Positions 52,890 through 61,520 of a stretch of DNA of 64,000 nucleotides are shown here, one piece after another. The notes beneath the pieces are model-generated. The model was not told the origin of the DNA. It did not search any database and was given only the letters and a program-made list of their open reading frames with translations. A program made the position numbers and the translations under genes. This DNA is from an uncultured Bacilli bacterium. GTDB lineage: Bacteria > Bacillota_I > Bacilli_A > RF39 > UBA660. Position 1 is the first letter of the stretch. Every line of letters starts with the position of its first letter. Location of the stretch: positions 27,983-91,982 of the forward strand of contig CAKOSA010000002.1 in assembly GCA_934101865.1 (NCBI GenBank), given 5' to 3'.

Positions 52890-53282
52890 CTATGGGGTAA
52901 TGCACTTAGCTACACCACTACTATCAGATGTAGTGTACACATTATTATCTTTATCCCAATAAACCTGCTCCTTAAACCTATCCCCATTAGCATCTTTCAT
53001 CTCCTCATCACTTATATAACCATCTGTCTTTAATTCTGTAAGAGTTACATAACACTTCCCCTTATAATAATCATTAAGCTTACTCCTATTCTTACTACTA
53101 AGATATAACTCTCCGGCACTACCCAAAACCTCTAACTTACCAGCATTAATCTTATCCTTACTCCTCTCCATAGAAGAAGTAATACTAGGAATAGCCAGAG
53201 ATACAATAGCAATAAGAATAACAATAACAACAAGTAACTCAACCAAAGTAAAACCCCTATTATTAAATCTCTTACTTTTCAT
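52890..53282 (-). CDS. Type IV-pilin-like pseudopilin
   Basis: A 130-residue protein with the class III signal 'NNRGFTLVELLVVIVILIAIVSLAIPSI' (prepilin peptidase cleavage G/F, Glu at +5) and a short globular part with two Cys. The start MKSKRF is chosen because TTAGGTGAT precedes it; the longer frame adds an implausible 19 residues. It may work in a competence-like pilus with the proteins at 59935 and 60501. The 3' end contains a variant of the dispersed GGCCCTAT motif. Confidence 0.88.
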   Translation of the reverse strand: MKSKRFNNRGFTLVELLVVIVILIAIVSLAIPSITSSMERSKDKINAGKLEVLGSAGELYLSSKNRSKLNDYYKGKCYVTLTELKTDGYISDEEMKDANGDRFKEQVYWDKDNNVYTTSDSSGVAKCITP

Positions 53283-53365
53283 TCTATCACCTAACCTAAA
53301 ACAATTATATACATAAATTACCAAAATTACAAGTACCAAACACCAAATTTACAAAACATTTACAC

Positions 53366-54361
53366 CTAATAAGCCCTACCATATACCTTACCACTTTCTA
53401 ACTCCATACCCCTAATAGAAAAAAGTTCACTAACACTAACAATCCTATATCCCCTATCCATAAGCTTCGGAATAACCATATCCACCCCATTAACCGTAGC
53501 ACTATAAATATCGTGCATAAGAACAATATCCCCATCCCGAACATTATTCAAAATATAATCACTAAGCCTTTTAGAATTATGATATTTCCAGTCCAAAGTA
53601 TCAATATCCCAAACAATAATAGGTCTATCAATACACATTCTTACCCTCTTATTACTAGAGCCATAACTAGGCCTAACCAAACTAACATTCCTACCCGTAA
53701 TATCAAAAATAACCCTATCTGTCCTCGTAATTTCCTCTCTAATAACATCACTACTAAGCTTAGTAAGAAGCTTGTGACTATAAGTATGATTACCAATTTC
53801 CATACCCTTAGCAGTCATTTTAAGAAGAATATCCTCCTCCTTGATAGCCCGATTACCAACCACAAAAAACGTCGCTCGCATTCCCCATTTAGAAAGAACA
53901 TCAACCATCTTGCTACTATTATAGTTAGGACCGTCATCAAAAGTAAATGCAATATATTTACTCTCTTTTTTATTTAAGGCCCTATAGGAAGTAGTACTAT
54001 TATCCTGAGTATCTACCCTTTTAACCCTTTCATTACCCATATCAACATATAAACTTTCCCTCTTGTACCTAACACCCATATCATTTTCCCCATAAAAATA
54101 AAAAGTAATAGTAACCCCCTCTTCATTATCCCTATAATCATAATCCAAAAACAACTTATCCCCATAATCCATATTACTATTCAAATATTCCCAAATATAA
54201 TTATCAATATTCTCCCTATTAAAAAGAGGATAATAAAAAGTTTTATTACCATTAACAAAATACTTACTAACAATATCCACATTAACATTCCTACCCCTAT
54301 TAAGAAGAATAACTCCCAAAATAACACATAAACAAAAAGAAATAAGTATAAATTTTTTCAT
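53366..54361 (-). CDS. Polysaccharide deacetylase, membrane-anchored
   Basis: About 331 residues. One N-terminal helix (about 3-20), a small domain (about 25-130), then a NodB-type catalytic domain: 'YIAFTFDDGPNYNSSKMVDVL' (catalytic and metal Asp), 'EIGNHTYSHKLLTK' (metal His pair), 'VRPSYGSSNKRVR' (usually RPPYG), 'IVWDIDTLDWKY' and 'DGDIVLMHDIYSATVNGV'. Likely removes acetyl groups from peptidoglycan GlcNAc, which resists lysozyme. ATG at 54361 has GGGGGATACT upstream. Confidence 0.92.
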   Translation of the reverse strand: MKKFILISFCLCVILGVILLNRGRNVNVDIVSKYFVNGNKTFYYPLFNRENIDNYIWEYLNSNMDYGDKLFLDYDYRDNEEGVTITFYFYGENDMGVRYKRESLYVDMGNERVKRVDTQDNSTTSYRALNKKESKYIAFTFDDGPNYNSSKMVDVLSKWGMRATFFVVGNRAIKEEDILLKMTAKGMEIGNHTYSHKLLTKLSSDVIREEITRTDRVIFDITGRNVSLVRPSYGSSNKRVRMCIDRPIIVWDIDTLDWKYHNSKRLSDYILNNVRDGDIVLMHDIYSATVNGVDMVIPKLMDRGYRIVSVSELFSIRGMELESGKVYGRAY

Positions 54362-54408
54362 AGTATCCCCCATTAAAATATACTTATTTCTCTTATATAT
54401 ATTCTTAA

Positions 54409-54987
54409 TTATCCCTTAATCTCTATGCCATTAAAATTAACATTCAAAAACTTCCTACTAGCTAAATAATCACATAAATGGACAAACCTCTCCCTCTCAT
54501 TTTCCGGTTTTGGAAGCACGATATCACTGTAAGAATTAGTATTCCAAGGCCCCATATGTGCCTCAATCATCTTGCAAAGACCCCTAACCTCGTCCGTCGT
54601 CAAAGACAGATTATTCCTATTCTCCATAATAACCTCTGACATAATTAACGGGTGGTCAAACCTCGTATACCTTTCTTTTTCACGGCCACTTTTAAACCCA
54701 TCGTGAAGAACGCAGGCCATAATAATAAGATCCCTTTCACTATCCGTAAATCTTTCCCTATATATAGGATTGTTTAAAAGTTCATACGCTATGCGAGTAA
54801 CTACCTTTACATGCTTTACTAAACCAGCATTGGTACTTGCATAGTCAGGATGATACTTATTAGTAGATGATGCAGGAATTTCAAAGAAGTAGTCAGGAAG
54901 TAAATTAATTAAATATACCAAATCCTCTCTCTTTTTCGTATCTTCTACATATTCAATTTCTTTCTTAAAATAATTCTCTTTCTTCAT
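54409..54987 (-). CDS. HD-domain phosphohydrolase
   Basis: A 192-residue protein with HD metal ligands in order: His in 'STNAGLVKHVKVVTRIAY', 'ACVLHDGFKSG' (the His-Asp pair), 'HPLIMSEVI', 'MIEAHMGPWN' and 'HLCDYLASRK'. Related by pattern to YokA/YedJ-like or 3'-5' nucleotidase HD proteins; substrate unknown. The upstream region has four CGGCTTA boxes with an 11-bp period. Clear GGGAGG ribosome binding site. Confidence 0.85.
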   Translation of the reverse strand: MKKENYFKKEIEYVEDTKKREDLVYLINLLPDYFFEIPASSTNKYHPDYASTNAGLVKHVKVVTRIAYELLNNPIYRERFTDSERDLIIMACVLHDGFKSGREKERYTRFDHPLIMSEVIMENRNNLSLTTDEVRGLCKMIEAHMGPWNTNSYSDIVLPKPENERERFVHLCDYLASRKFLNVNFNGIEIKG

Positions 54988-55020
54988 ATTAACCTCCCAT
55001 TATTTATATATTTTTATATT

Positions 55021-55062
55021 ATCGGCTTATTTTCGGCTTAAATTCGGCTTATTTTCGGCTTA
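55021..55062 (-). repeat. Four CGGCTTA boxes with exact 11-bp period
   Basis: CGGCTTA (TAAGCCG on the coding strand) starts at 55023, 55034, 55045 and 55056. The boxes lie 35-75 bp upstream of the HD gene, at about one helical turn each, as for a regulator binding one face. The rest of 54988-55369 holds the terminator at 55165 and no ORF. Confidence 0.75.
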
Positions 55063-55164
55063 CGACTATTTTTACACTATTTTAGGTGTTTTTTTAATAA
55101 TTTTAGGAAATATAATCCAAGCAAATTATACTATAAACTAAGTATTATGTCAATAATTTCTGCA

Positions 55165-55217
55165 TAAATAAAAAAGCCCTTTGCATTAAGCATAGAGCTC
55201 TTGACGACCTAGGGCTT
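55165..55217 (-). terminator. Probable terminator after the RhuM-Fic gene
   Basis: On the minus strand AAGCCCT and AGGGCTT enclose about 35 nt and are followed by TTTTTATTTA. The enclosed part can fold further, so this could also be a small structured 3' UTR. Confidence 0.6.
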
Positions 55218-55369
55218 CAAAAGTTTCCTAAGTACCAATCAATAAATAAAATACCATATTTTTTTACATTTTGTCAATAGTCTTTTCAGTTTTGTTAATC
55301 CTTTTTTAAAAGTCACCACATCATTATTAGAAATGTCACCGACAATGATTTGTGATATCTATTTATTCA

Positions 55370-56308
55370 TTATTCATTATTTAAGAAGTTCATTACTAAA
55401 TCAATTAGTATATCCTTTTCTTTTGGATTAGACTCCGCTATAAGTAGTGTAATGGCAACAAGAGTATTATTATCAATAACTTGTCTATTTCCTTTATAAA
55501 GGATATTATAGAATTCAAGAAAATAAATAAATAGTGTAGCAGCAATTCTTTTATTACCATCAATAAAAGTATGGTTTTTAGTTATTAAATATAAGAAATT
55601 GGCCGCTTTTTCTTGCACGCTAGGATATAAGTCTTTACCATCAAAAGACCCGTATATAGTGTCTATAATTGCTTTTAAACCATTATCTCGTTCAAGTGCA
55701 AATAAATTACTGTCACTATTAAATTTAAGTTTATTAACTATACTAATACAATCTTCATAAGTAATCTTTTTATTATCTTCTGTACCAGTTGGTTTAGTTA
55801 TTAGCTTATGGTCGTAACAATCAAGCAAATTTAAAGCATTTGAATAGTTATTTATTACTTTAATTATTTCCCTAGCTTCATCTGCTTTTAATTCAGTATC
55901 CATTCTTCCTGCAATGTCTATTAATTTAATTGTTTTTTCAAGATATTCTAGTCTTTTTTGATTTACTGCATAACCTTTAATCATATAATCTTTTAATACA
56001 TTATTTGCCCATTTCCTAAAAATAACACCATTTTGACTTTTAACACGATATCCAACACTAATTATCATATCTAAATTGTAATATTCTACTTGATAAGTTT
56101 TACCATCTTTTGCAGTTGTCGCAAATTTTGCGACAACTGAATTATCTAGTTCTTCATTTAAAGCATTATTGATATGTTTGCCTATTGTTTTTACATCTCT
56201 ATCAAATAATTTAGCTAACTGCTCACGATTAAGCCACACTGTCTCATCTTTCATATTAACTTCTAATTTTACGTTTTGATTTTCAAATAATATAATTTCA
56301 TTTTTCAT
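55370..56308 (-). CDS. RhuM-Fic fusion protein
   Basis: A 312-residue protein. The N-terminal half is RhuM-like ('VWLNREQLAKLFDRDVKTIGKHINNAL', 'YNLDMIISVGYRVKSQNGVIFRKWANNVLKDYMIKGY'). The C-terminal half is a Fic/Doc fold with the core 'KNHTFIDGNKRIAATLF' (HxFxDGNKR). Fic enzymes transfer AMP or phosphate to proteins, and Doc-like members act as toxins. No separate antitoxin gene with an inhibitory SxxxE helix is adjacent. The ribosome binding site (GGTAAAG) is modest. Confidence 0.9.
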   Translation of the reverse strand: MKNEIILFENQNVKLEVNMKDETVWLNREQLAKLFDRDVKTIGKHINNALNEELDNSVVAKFATTAKDGKTYQVEYYNLDMIISVGYRVKSQNGVIFRKWANNVLKDYMIKGYAVNQKRLEYLEKTIKLIDIAGRMDTELKADEAREIIKVINNYSNALNLLDCYDHKLITKPTGTEDNKKITYEDCISIVNKLKFNSDSNLFALERDNGLKAIIDTIYGSFDGKDLYPSVQEKAANFLYLITKNHTFIDGNKRIAATLFIYFLEFYNILYKGNRQVIDNNTLVAITLLIAESNPKEKDILIDLVMNFLNNE

Positions 56309-56327
56309 AAATCTTTACCATCCATTA

Positions 56328-57125
56328 CTACTTACCAATATTAACATCAAGTTTATTATAAGGTATTTCTATATTATTCTTATCAAAAGCATCTTTAACA
56401 AGCCTAAGCACTTTTCTTTTAACAGCATAGTTAGTCTGAGGTTTAACATCAACTGATAACATATAAATAATAGCACTATCAGCAAACTCATCTACACCAA
56501 GAAGTTGGTATTTACCAGTAACATTAGGAATTTCCAATATATAAGGTCTAAGATCCTCAAAAACTTTTTCTAATTTATCTAATTTCGTATCATAACTAAC
56601 AGGTATCTTAAAAAATATCGTTGTATTCTTTAAATTATAGTTAATAATTTGCTTAAACGAAGAGTTAGATACAATCATAACTTCTCCTGTAAAAGCCTTT
56701 ACCTTAGTAGTTCTAAGTCCAAAAGAAACAACCTCTCCTTGAAATCCATTAATCTCAACCAAATCACCTATCTTATATTGATTATCAAATAAAATAAATA
56801 TTCCTGATAAAAAGTCTGTCATAATATCCTTAAAAGCAAGACCAATAACAGCAGATATAATACCTAAAGAAGCTAGTATTGAACTAGTATTAATACCATA
56901 CATTTTTAGTATCTCTAATCCAAATACAATTAAAAGTAAATACTTAGTAATATTCTTAAGAAGAGATATAATTGTCTTCTTCCTTTTATCAATATGCAAA
57001 TGACTATTACTATAAATCTTATCAATAATACTAACTATTATCTTATATAAGATAAAACCAACTGCAAAATATACAAAAAGCATATAAAACTTTTCATTGC
57101 TTATAAATTTCATAAAATTATCCAT
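56328..57125 (-). CDS. MscS-family mechanosensitive channel
   Basis: A 265-residue protein with two to three membrane helices before the pore helix region 'ILASLGIISAVIGLAFKDIMTDFLSGIFILFDNQYKIGDLVEINGFQGEVVSFGLRTTKVKAFTGEVMIVSN'. The C-terminal alpha/beta vestibule follows. Opens under membrane tension to release solutes. It sits between accessory genes (RhuM-Fic and YhcG-like). Confidence 0.95.
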   Translation of the reverse strand: MDNFMKFISNEKFYMLFVYFAVGFILYKIIVSIIDKIYSNSHLHIDKRKKTIISLLKNITKYLLLIVFGLEILKMYGINTSSILASLGIISAVIGLAFKDIMTDFLSGIFILFDNQYKIGDLVEINGFQGEVVSFGLRTTKVKAFTGEVMIVSNSSFKQIINYNLKNTTIFFKIPVSYDTKLDKLEKVFEDLRPYILEIPNVTGKYQLLGVDEFADSAIIYMLSVDVKPQTNYAVKRKVLRLVKDAFDKNNIEIPYNKLDVNIGK

Positions 57126-57140
57126 TAAATCAACTCCTTT

Positions 57141-58139
57141 TTAATTATCTAAATGTAAATTTATCTCTTCCTCTGTTGGAAGTTTATCAACCAAATCCTT
57201 TGGTAATTGTTCTCGTAATTCATAATTAGATACACCAATTGGAACATTTGCTGATTTAAGCGACCAATCAACAGTTGTCCTATTTTTACCTCTACATAGA
57301 AGAAGGCCTATCGTAGGAGTATCACTTTCTTTTTTCATAGTTTCATTAACCGCCGTTACATAAAATCCAAGTTGTCCAACATACTCAGGTTTAAATTCGC
57401 CAATTTTCAACTCTACAACTATATAACATCTAAGGTCCAAATGATAAAACAATAAATCAATATAAAAATCTTCATTATCTACTGTAATTTTATACTGATT
57501 ACCCACAAAACTAAATCCCTTTCCCAGTTCAAGTAACATATTTCTGATTTTCGTAATCAATGCATTTTCGAGTTCTCTCTCCTTATAATCATCTCGCAAA
57601 GTAATAAAATCAAAAATATAAGGGTCTTTAATAGTATTATTAACCAAATCGCTATCCTTAGGTGGCAACATTACATCAAAATTATTATTACTATTACCAA
57701 TTCTCTTATGAAATTCTGTTTCAATTTGCACTGACAACATATTTCTACTCCAACCATTTTTTATAGTATTTTCAGCATATATTTTTCTAATATCTTTATC
57801 TTTAATTTTTTCCATTAAAAGTAAATTATGGCCCCAAGGCAATTTGGCAACAAGCTGTTGCCATTTTTCATCATTAGCATATTCCTCATAAAACAATCTC
57901 ATTGACCTTATATTTCTTTCAGAAAAACCATTAATATTAGGAAAAGTCATTTTAAGTTCCACGGCTAAATCTCTTACAAAATTCTTCTCATATTTTATAT
58001 TTTCAGAGACAATTCTCCCTAATCTAAAATAAAGCATAATCAAATTTCCATTTACTTCTTGCATAGTTTTAATTTGTGTATTAGTAACCTCTTCCTTAAT
58101 ATTACTAATAATATCTCTAAAATCTCGTTCTAACATCAT
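57141..58139 (-). CDS. YhcG-like PDDEXK nuclease (DUF1016)
   Basis: About 332 residues. N-terminal DUF1016 helical domain ('YFRLGRIVSENIKYEKNF', 'RNIRSMRLFYEEYAN', 'LPWGHNLLLMEKIKD') and a C-terminal PD-(D/E)xK domain ('FYIDLLFYHLDLRCYIVVELKIGEFKPEYVGQLGFYVTAVN', with D, E and K of the core). Family members occur in defence islands and beside mobile elements. ATG selected 8 codons inside the longer frame because GGAGGCGATATT lies before it. Directly follows hemW, possibly inserted there. Confidence 0.9.
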   Translation of the reverse strand: MMLERDFRDIISNIKEEVTNTQIKTMQEVNGNLIMLYFRLGRIVSENIKYEKNFVRDLAVELKMTFPNINGFSERNIRSMRLFYEEYANDEKWQQLVAKLPWGHNLLLMEKIKDKDIRKIYAENTIKNGWSRNMLSVQIETEFHKRIGNSNNNFDVMLPPKDSDLVNNTIKDPYIFDFITLRDDYKERELENALITKIRNMLLELGKGFSFVGNQYKITVDNEDFYIDLLFYHLDLRCYIVVELKIGEFKPEYVGQLGFYVTAVNETMKKESDTPTIGLLLCRGKNRTTVDWSLKSANVPIGVSNYELREQLPKDLVDKLPTEEEINLHLDN

Positions 58140-58159
58140 AATATCGCCTCCATTTCCAA

Positions 58160-59251
58160 TCACTTCCTACTCCCAGTCACCCTAACTATGACCTCATTAG
58201 AAACATATACATAATCCTCATTAATACTAATATACTCCCCATCATCATCAAGAACTCCCATAGAAGTAAGCCCCTCTATATCATACACCTCATCTATATC
58301 CCTATCATACCTCTTTCTAAATTTCCTTTTAGATACACCTCTCCTCATTCTAAGACCAAGCATAATCTCATTATCCATCCTCGTATCCAAATCCTCTTTA
58401 ATTATATCATAAATATCAAAATTTTTAACATAATTAGAAAAATTTCTCGTATTAATTATCCGCATCCAATCTAAATAGCTAACCGCCCCCAATCCAAAGC
58501 CGTAATACTCCTCATTTTCCCAGTAAATCCTATTATGAATACTCTCAAAACCTTCCCTACTATAATTACTAATCTCATAATGATTATAGCCCTTTGATTC
58601 TAGAAAATTCCTAATAAAATTGTACATTTCTACTTCAATATCCTCATTAATATACTTCCTTTTATCAATGTACATCTTCGTATTCTTCTCTAATATTAAA
58701 CTATAATAAGAAATGTGGGGAATATCCAATTTAATAAATTCCTCTAAATCCCTTTTAATAACAGAAATATCCTCATTAACACCATAAATTAAGTCAATAT
58801 TAATATTGTCTATTCCCCCATTTCTAAGGGCCCTACAGGAACAACTAACCATATCCCTAGTATGACTTCTATTAAGTTCTTTAAGAATATTATCATCAAA
58901 AGACTGTACACCAAGACTAACCCTATTAACACCATTACTATAAAACAATTGCACTAACTCAGGAGTAATATCCTCAGGATTACACTCTATAGTAATCTCT
59001 ATATCACTACACCTATTAAATATACTTATAATATCAAAAAGTTTAACCAAATTATCATAACCAATAGAAGAAGGTGTCCCTCCACCAATATAAATACTCT
59101 TAACACACTCCCCCATATACCTACTCTTAATTTCCCTTTCAAGAGCTACTAAATACCTATTAACATATTCACTATTAAGATATAACTTACAAAAATCACA
59201 ATAAGAACAAATACTCTTGCAAAAAGGAATATGAATATAAACTCCTCTCAT
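58160..59251 (-). CDS. hemW: HemW-like radical SAM protein
   Basis: A 363-residue protein with the radical SAM cluster motif 'HIPFCKSICSYCDFCK' (CxxxCxxC), 'SIYIGGGTPSSIG', 'ITIECNPEDIT', 'RVSLGVQSFDDNILKELNRSH' and a C-terminal HemN-type domain. HemW is a heme chaperone rather than a coproporphyrinogen oxidase; without heme genes in view the role is open. Start and stop overlap with ung by one base, so they are cotranscribed. Confidence 0.93.
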   Translation of the reverse strand: MRGVYIHIPFCKSICSYCDFCKLYLNSEYVNRYLVALEREIKSRYMGECVKSIYIGGGTPSSIGYDNLVKLFDIISIFNRCSDIEITIECNPEDITPELVQLFYSNGVNRVSLGVQSFDDNILKELNRSHTRDMVSCSCRALRNGGIDNINIDLIYGVNEDISVIKRDLEEFIKLDIPHISYYSLILEKNTKMYIDKRKYINEDIEVEMYNFIRNFLESKGYNHYEISNYSREGFESIHNRIYWENEEYYGFGLGAVSYLDWMRIINTRNFSNYVKNFDIYDIIKEDLDTRMDNEIMLGLRMRRGVSKRKFRKRYDRDIDEVYDIEGLTSMGVLDDDGEYISINEDYVYVSNEVIVRVTGSRK

Positions 59252-59922
59252 TATTTACCAGTACTCCAGTTAATAGGCTTAATACCATTACTAATCAAAA
59301 AATTATTAGTACGAGAAAAAGGCTTACTACCAAAGAAACCATACCTACAAGAAAAAGGAGAAGGATGAGAAGAAGAAATAACAAGATGTTTAGGATTAGT
59401 AATAAAAACACTTTTACTCTTAGCAAAATTACCCCATAGAATAAAAACAATTGGTTCTTCTTTATCATTAAGTTTCCTAATAATACTATCTGTAAATATT
59501 TCCCAGCCCCTATTCTTATGAGATGCAGGAGTATCCTTTTTTACAGTTAAAACAGTATTAAGAAGTAAAACTCCCTCCTTCGCCCACGAAGAAAGATCAC
59601 CACTAGAAATAGAAATACCCAAATCATCATATAATTCCTTAAAAATATTCTTTAAACTAGGAGGAAGTTTAACCCCATCATTAACAGAGAAAGAAAGACC
59701 ATTAGCTTCACCAATTCCGTGATAAGGGTCTTGTCCAAGTATTACCACCTTAGTATCTTTATAACTAGTAAGAGATAAAGCTCTAAGTATCTCACTTTTA
59801 GGAGGAAAAACCACTTCTTTATTATATACCTCATTAACAAAGTTAACAAGATTTCTAAAATATTCCTTCTTATATTCCTCTTCTAATACCATATCCCAGT
59901 CATTATTAGACATTTTTATCAT
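59251..59922 (-). CDS. ung: Uracil-DNA glycosylase, family 1
   Basis: A 223-residue base excision repair enzyme. Water-activating motif 'VVILGQDPYHGIGEANGLSFSV' (Asp and His), 'KLPPSLKNIFKEL', 'VLLLNTVLTV' and the minor-groove motif 'VISSSHPSPFSCRYGFFGSKPFSRTN' are complete. Normal length. Overlaps hemW. Confidence 0.97.
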   Translation of the reverse strand: MIKMSNNDWDMVLEEEYKKEYFRNLVNFVNEVYNKEVVFPPKSEILRALSLTSYKDTKVVILGQDPYHGIGEANGLSFSVNDGVKLPPSLKNIFKELYDDLGISISSGDLSSWAKEGVLLLNTVLTVKKDTPASHKNRGWEIFTDSIIRKLNDKEEPIVFILWGNFAKSKSVFITNPKHLVISSSHPSPFSCRYGFFGSKPFSRTNNFLISNGIKPINWSTGK

Positions 59923-59934
59923 TATAATTCCCCC

Positions 59935-60390
59935 TTATTCAAAGCAAGATACACTAGTACCACTTACATATATTGTATTTGCCTTTGTTATATTATATTT
60001 ACGACTACTCTTATTATAAGTAACAGTCACAGTGCAGTTTTCATTCAAAGGCTTATTAGTTTTAGGATTAACAACTTCCCCACTACTATTACCAGTGAGA
60101 AAACCATATTGTGTAAGAGCCGATATTGGAATAGTATAAGTTATCTCCGTTTCATCTCCACTTATAGTTCTATTGTTCTTACAAATATCCTTACCACGCA
60201 AAGACCCATACTCACAATCCTCATAAAACATCTTAGCCCCTGTATCAATATTTTTAAGCAAAACCTTGTACTCACTATTCTTACTATTATTCATAACACT
60301 AACCACTCCTGTTATAGAAATAGTAGCAATTATTCCTAAAAGCACTAACGTAACAAGAAGTTCAACCAATGTAAAACCTTTATTATTCAT
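59935..60390 (-). CDS. Type IV-pilin-like pseudopilin
   Basis: A 151-residue protein with class III signal 'MNNKGFTLVELLVTLVLLGIIATISI' cleaved after Gly. The globular part has Cys residues in 'FYEDCEYGSLRGKDICKNN' and near the end, as in disulfide-closed minor pilins. GGAGG precedes MNNKG. No prepilin peptidase or pilus ATPase lies in the window; they must be elsewhere if the protein is processed. Confidence 0.88.
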   Translation of the reverse strand: MNNKGFTLVELLVTLVLLGIIATISITGVVSVMNNSKNSEYKVLLKNIDTGAKMFYEDCEYGSLRGKDICKNNRTISGDETEITYTIPISALTQYGFLTGNSSGEVVNPKTNKPLNENCTVTVTYNKSSRKYNITKANTIYVSGTSVSCFE

Positions 60391-60417
60391 ATATACCTCC
60401 AATTTAAGTATTTTTTA

Positions 60418-60462
60418 TTAACTTTGGTACACCAAATCGGCAAAATGGTGTACCAAAGTTAA
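60418..60462. repeat. 17-bp perfect inverted repeat upstream of the pseudopilin gene
   Basis: Arms TTAACTTTGGTACACCA and TGGTGTACCAAAGTTAA separated by 11 bp (60435-60445). Neither strand has a T run after the stem, so a simple terminator is unlikely; an operator or structured leader fits better. Confidence 0.7.
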
Positions 60463-60500
60463 TACCTTCCCCACAAAAAAAGAAAAACATACTTAAAGGA

Positions 60501-60719
60501 CTAACCAAAAGTCTTATTTTCGTCCCCTTTACAGTATGCTCCTCCTACCTTATCAGTCTCTACATATTCCTTATCCATTATAGAACAGCTCATCTTCGTA
60601 ACCGCATCCTTCAAATATCCCCCAAATATCTTAACAAGACCAATAGCTACCACTGTAATAAGTGAAATAATTAGTACATATTCAACTAACGTTTGCCCCC
60701 TATTATTTAATCTTTTCAT
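60501..60719 (-). CDS. Flp-like small pilin
   Basis: A 72-residue protein with 'RLNNRGQTLVEYVLIISLITVVAIGLVKIFG', the Flp/Fap class IVb prepilin pattern with Glu at +5 after the Gly. A short tail has two Cys ('MSCSIMD', 'GAYCKGDE'). The first 14 codons of the longer frame are dropped because TAGGAGGATAT precedes MKRLNN. It might form thin fibres or an adhesion pilus; the Tad assembly genes are not seen here. Confidence 0.85.
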   Translation of the reverse strand: MKRLNNRGQTLVEYVLIISLITVVAIGLVKIFGGYLKDAVTKMSCSIMDKEYVETDKVGGAYCKGDENKTFG

Positions 60720-60745
60720 ATATCCTCCTACCATAACTATTACAC

Positions 60746-60780
60746 ATATCATATATAGCACTACGTGCTATATATGATAT
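60746..60780. repeat. 16-bp inverted repeat upstream of the Flp-like gene
   Basis: Arms ATATCATATATAGCAC and GTGCTATATATGATAT with a 3-bp centre. Lies 27 bp before the start codon, in the leader or promoter; no T run follows. A second pilin gene nearby also has a long palindrome upstream. Confidence 0.7.
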
Positions 60781-60833
60781 ACAATAAATATGTCTATACT
60801 ATACCTAAATTATATAAAAAATTATTCCAAGTG

Positions 60834-61511
60834 TCAAGACTTAACCTCTACATAATCACCCGAATCCAAATAAATTATCCCGTTTGCATCTCCCAACTGT
60901 CCACAAATATCCAAATACCTATTAAGCTTCTTAATCTTCGACAACGTCACATATACATAATTATTATCATCCATATAGAGAATAAACCTCTCCTTATCCA
61001 CCTCATTAGGACTATACTCAATCTCCGATATATTAAACAAAATATCCTCATCAATCATATTAAACTTCCTAATAAACTTATCCCAAACACTACTATCAAC
61101 CTCATTAATAAGACGTGGATATTCCGTATAACCACTAACATTCTCTGTCATCTTACCATTAGATAAAATAAGCTTATTATCCCCATAACTAGCAAGTACC
61201 CTGTACTCCTCTATCGTAATATAAAGCTTAAAATTAAGCGTCTTAACAATCTTTACACTCCTAATATAATCATTCCTAAGAAGCCTCTTCTTAATAACAC
61301 CCTTACTAGTCATAACAAAGGACGGATACCCCTTAAGACCAGACTCTTCCAGTATCACTTCATCAGATAAGTTTCCCCCCTTATTAATAATATAAATATT
61401 ATGTATAGGCTCCTCTATATAAAAATATATACCAAAAGAAAGACAAAGAAGTCCCAAAATAAGGAGAAAAACCCTTTTCCAATTAACCCTCTTAACCACC
61501 TTTTTAGCCAT
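60834..61511 (-). CDS. divIB: Cell division protein DivIB/FtsQ
   Basis: A 225-residue bitopic protein: basic N-terminus (AKKVVKRVNWKR), one membrane helix (about 12-30), a POTRA domain ('IYIINKGGNLSDEVILEESGLKGYPSF', 'IKKRLLRNDYIRSVKIVKTLNFKLYITIEEYRVLASY') and the FtsQ/DivIB beta domain. Links FtsB/FtsL to the divisome. Third gene of murG-murB-divIB, 9 bp after murB. Confidence 0.92.
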   Translation of the reverse strand: MAKKVVKRVNWKRVFLLILGLLCLSFGIYFYIEEPIHNIYIINKGGNLSDEVILEESGLKGYPSFVMTSKGVIKKRLLRNDYIRSVKIVKTLNFKLYITIEEYRVLASYGDNKLILSNGKMTENVSGYTEYPRLINEVDSSVWDKFIRKFNMIDEDILFNISEIEYSPNEVDKERFILYMDDNNYVYVTLSKIKKLNRYLDICGQLGDANGIIYLDSGDYVEVKS

Positions 61512-61520
61512 ATCATCACC

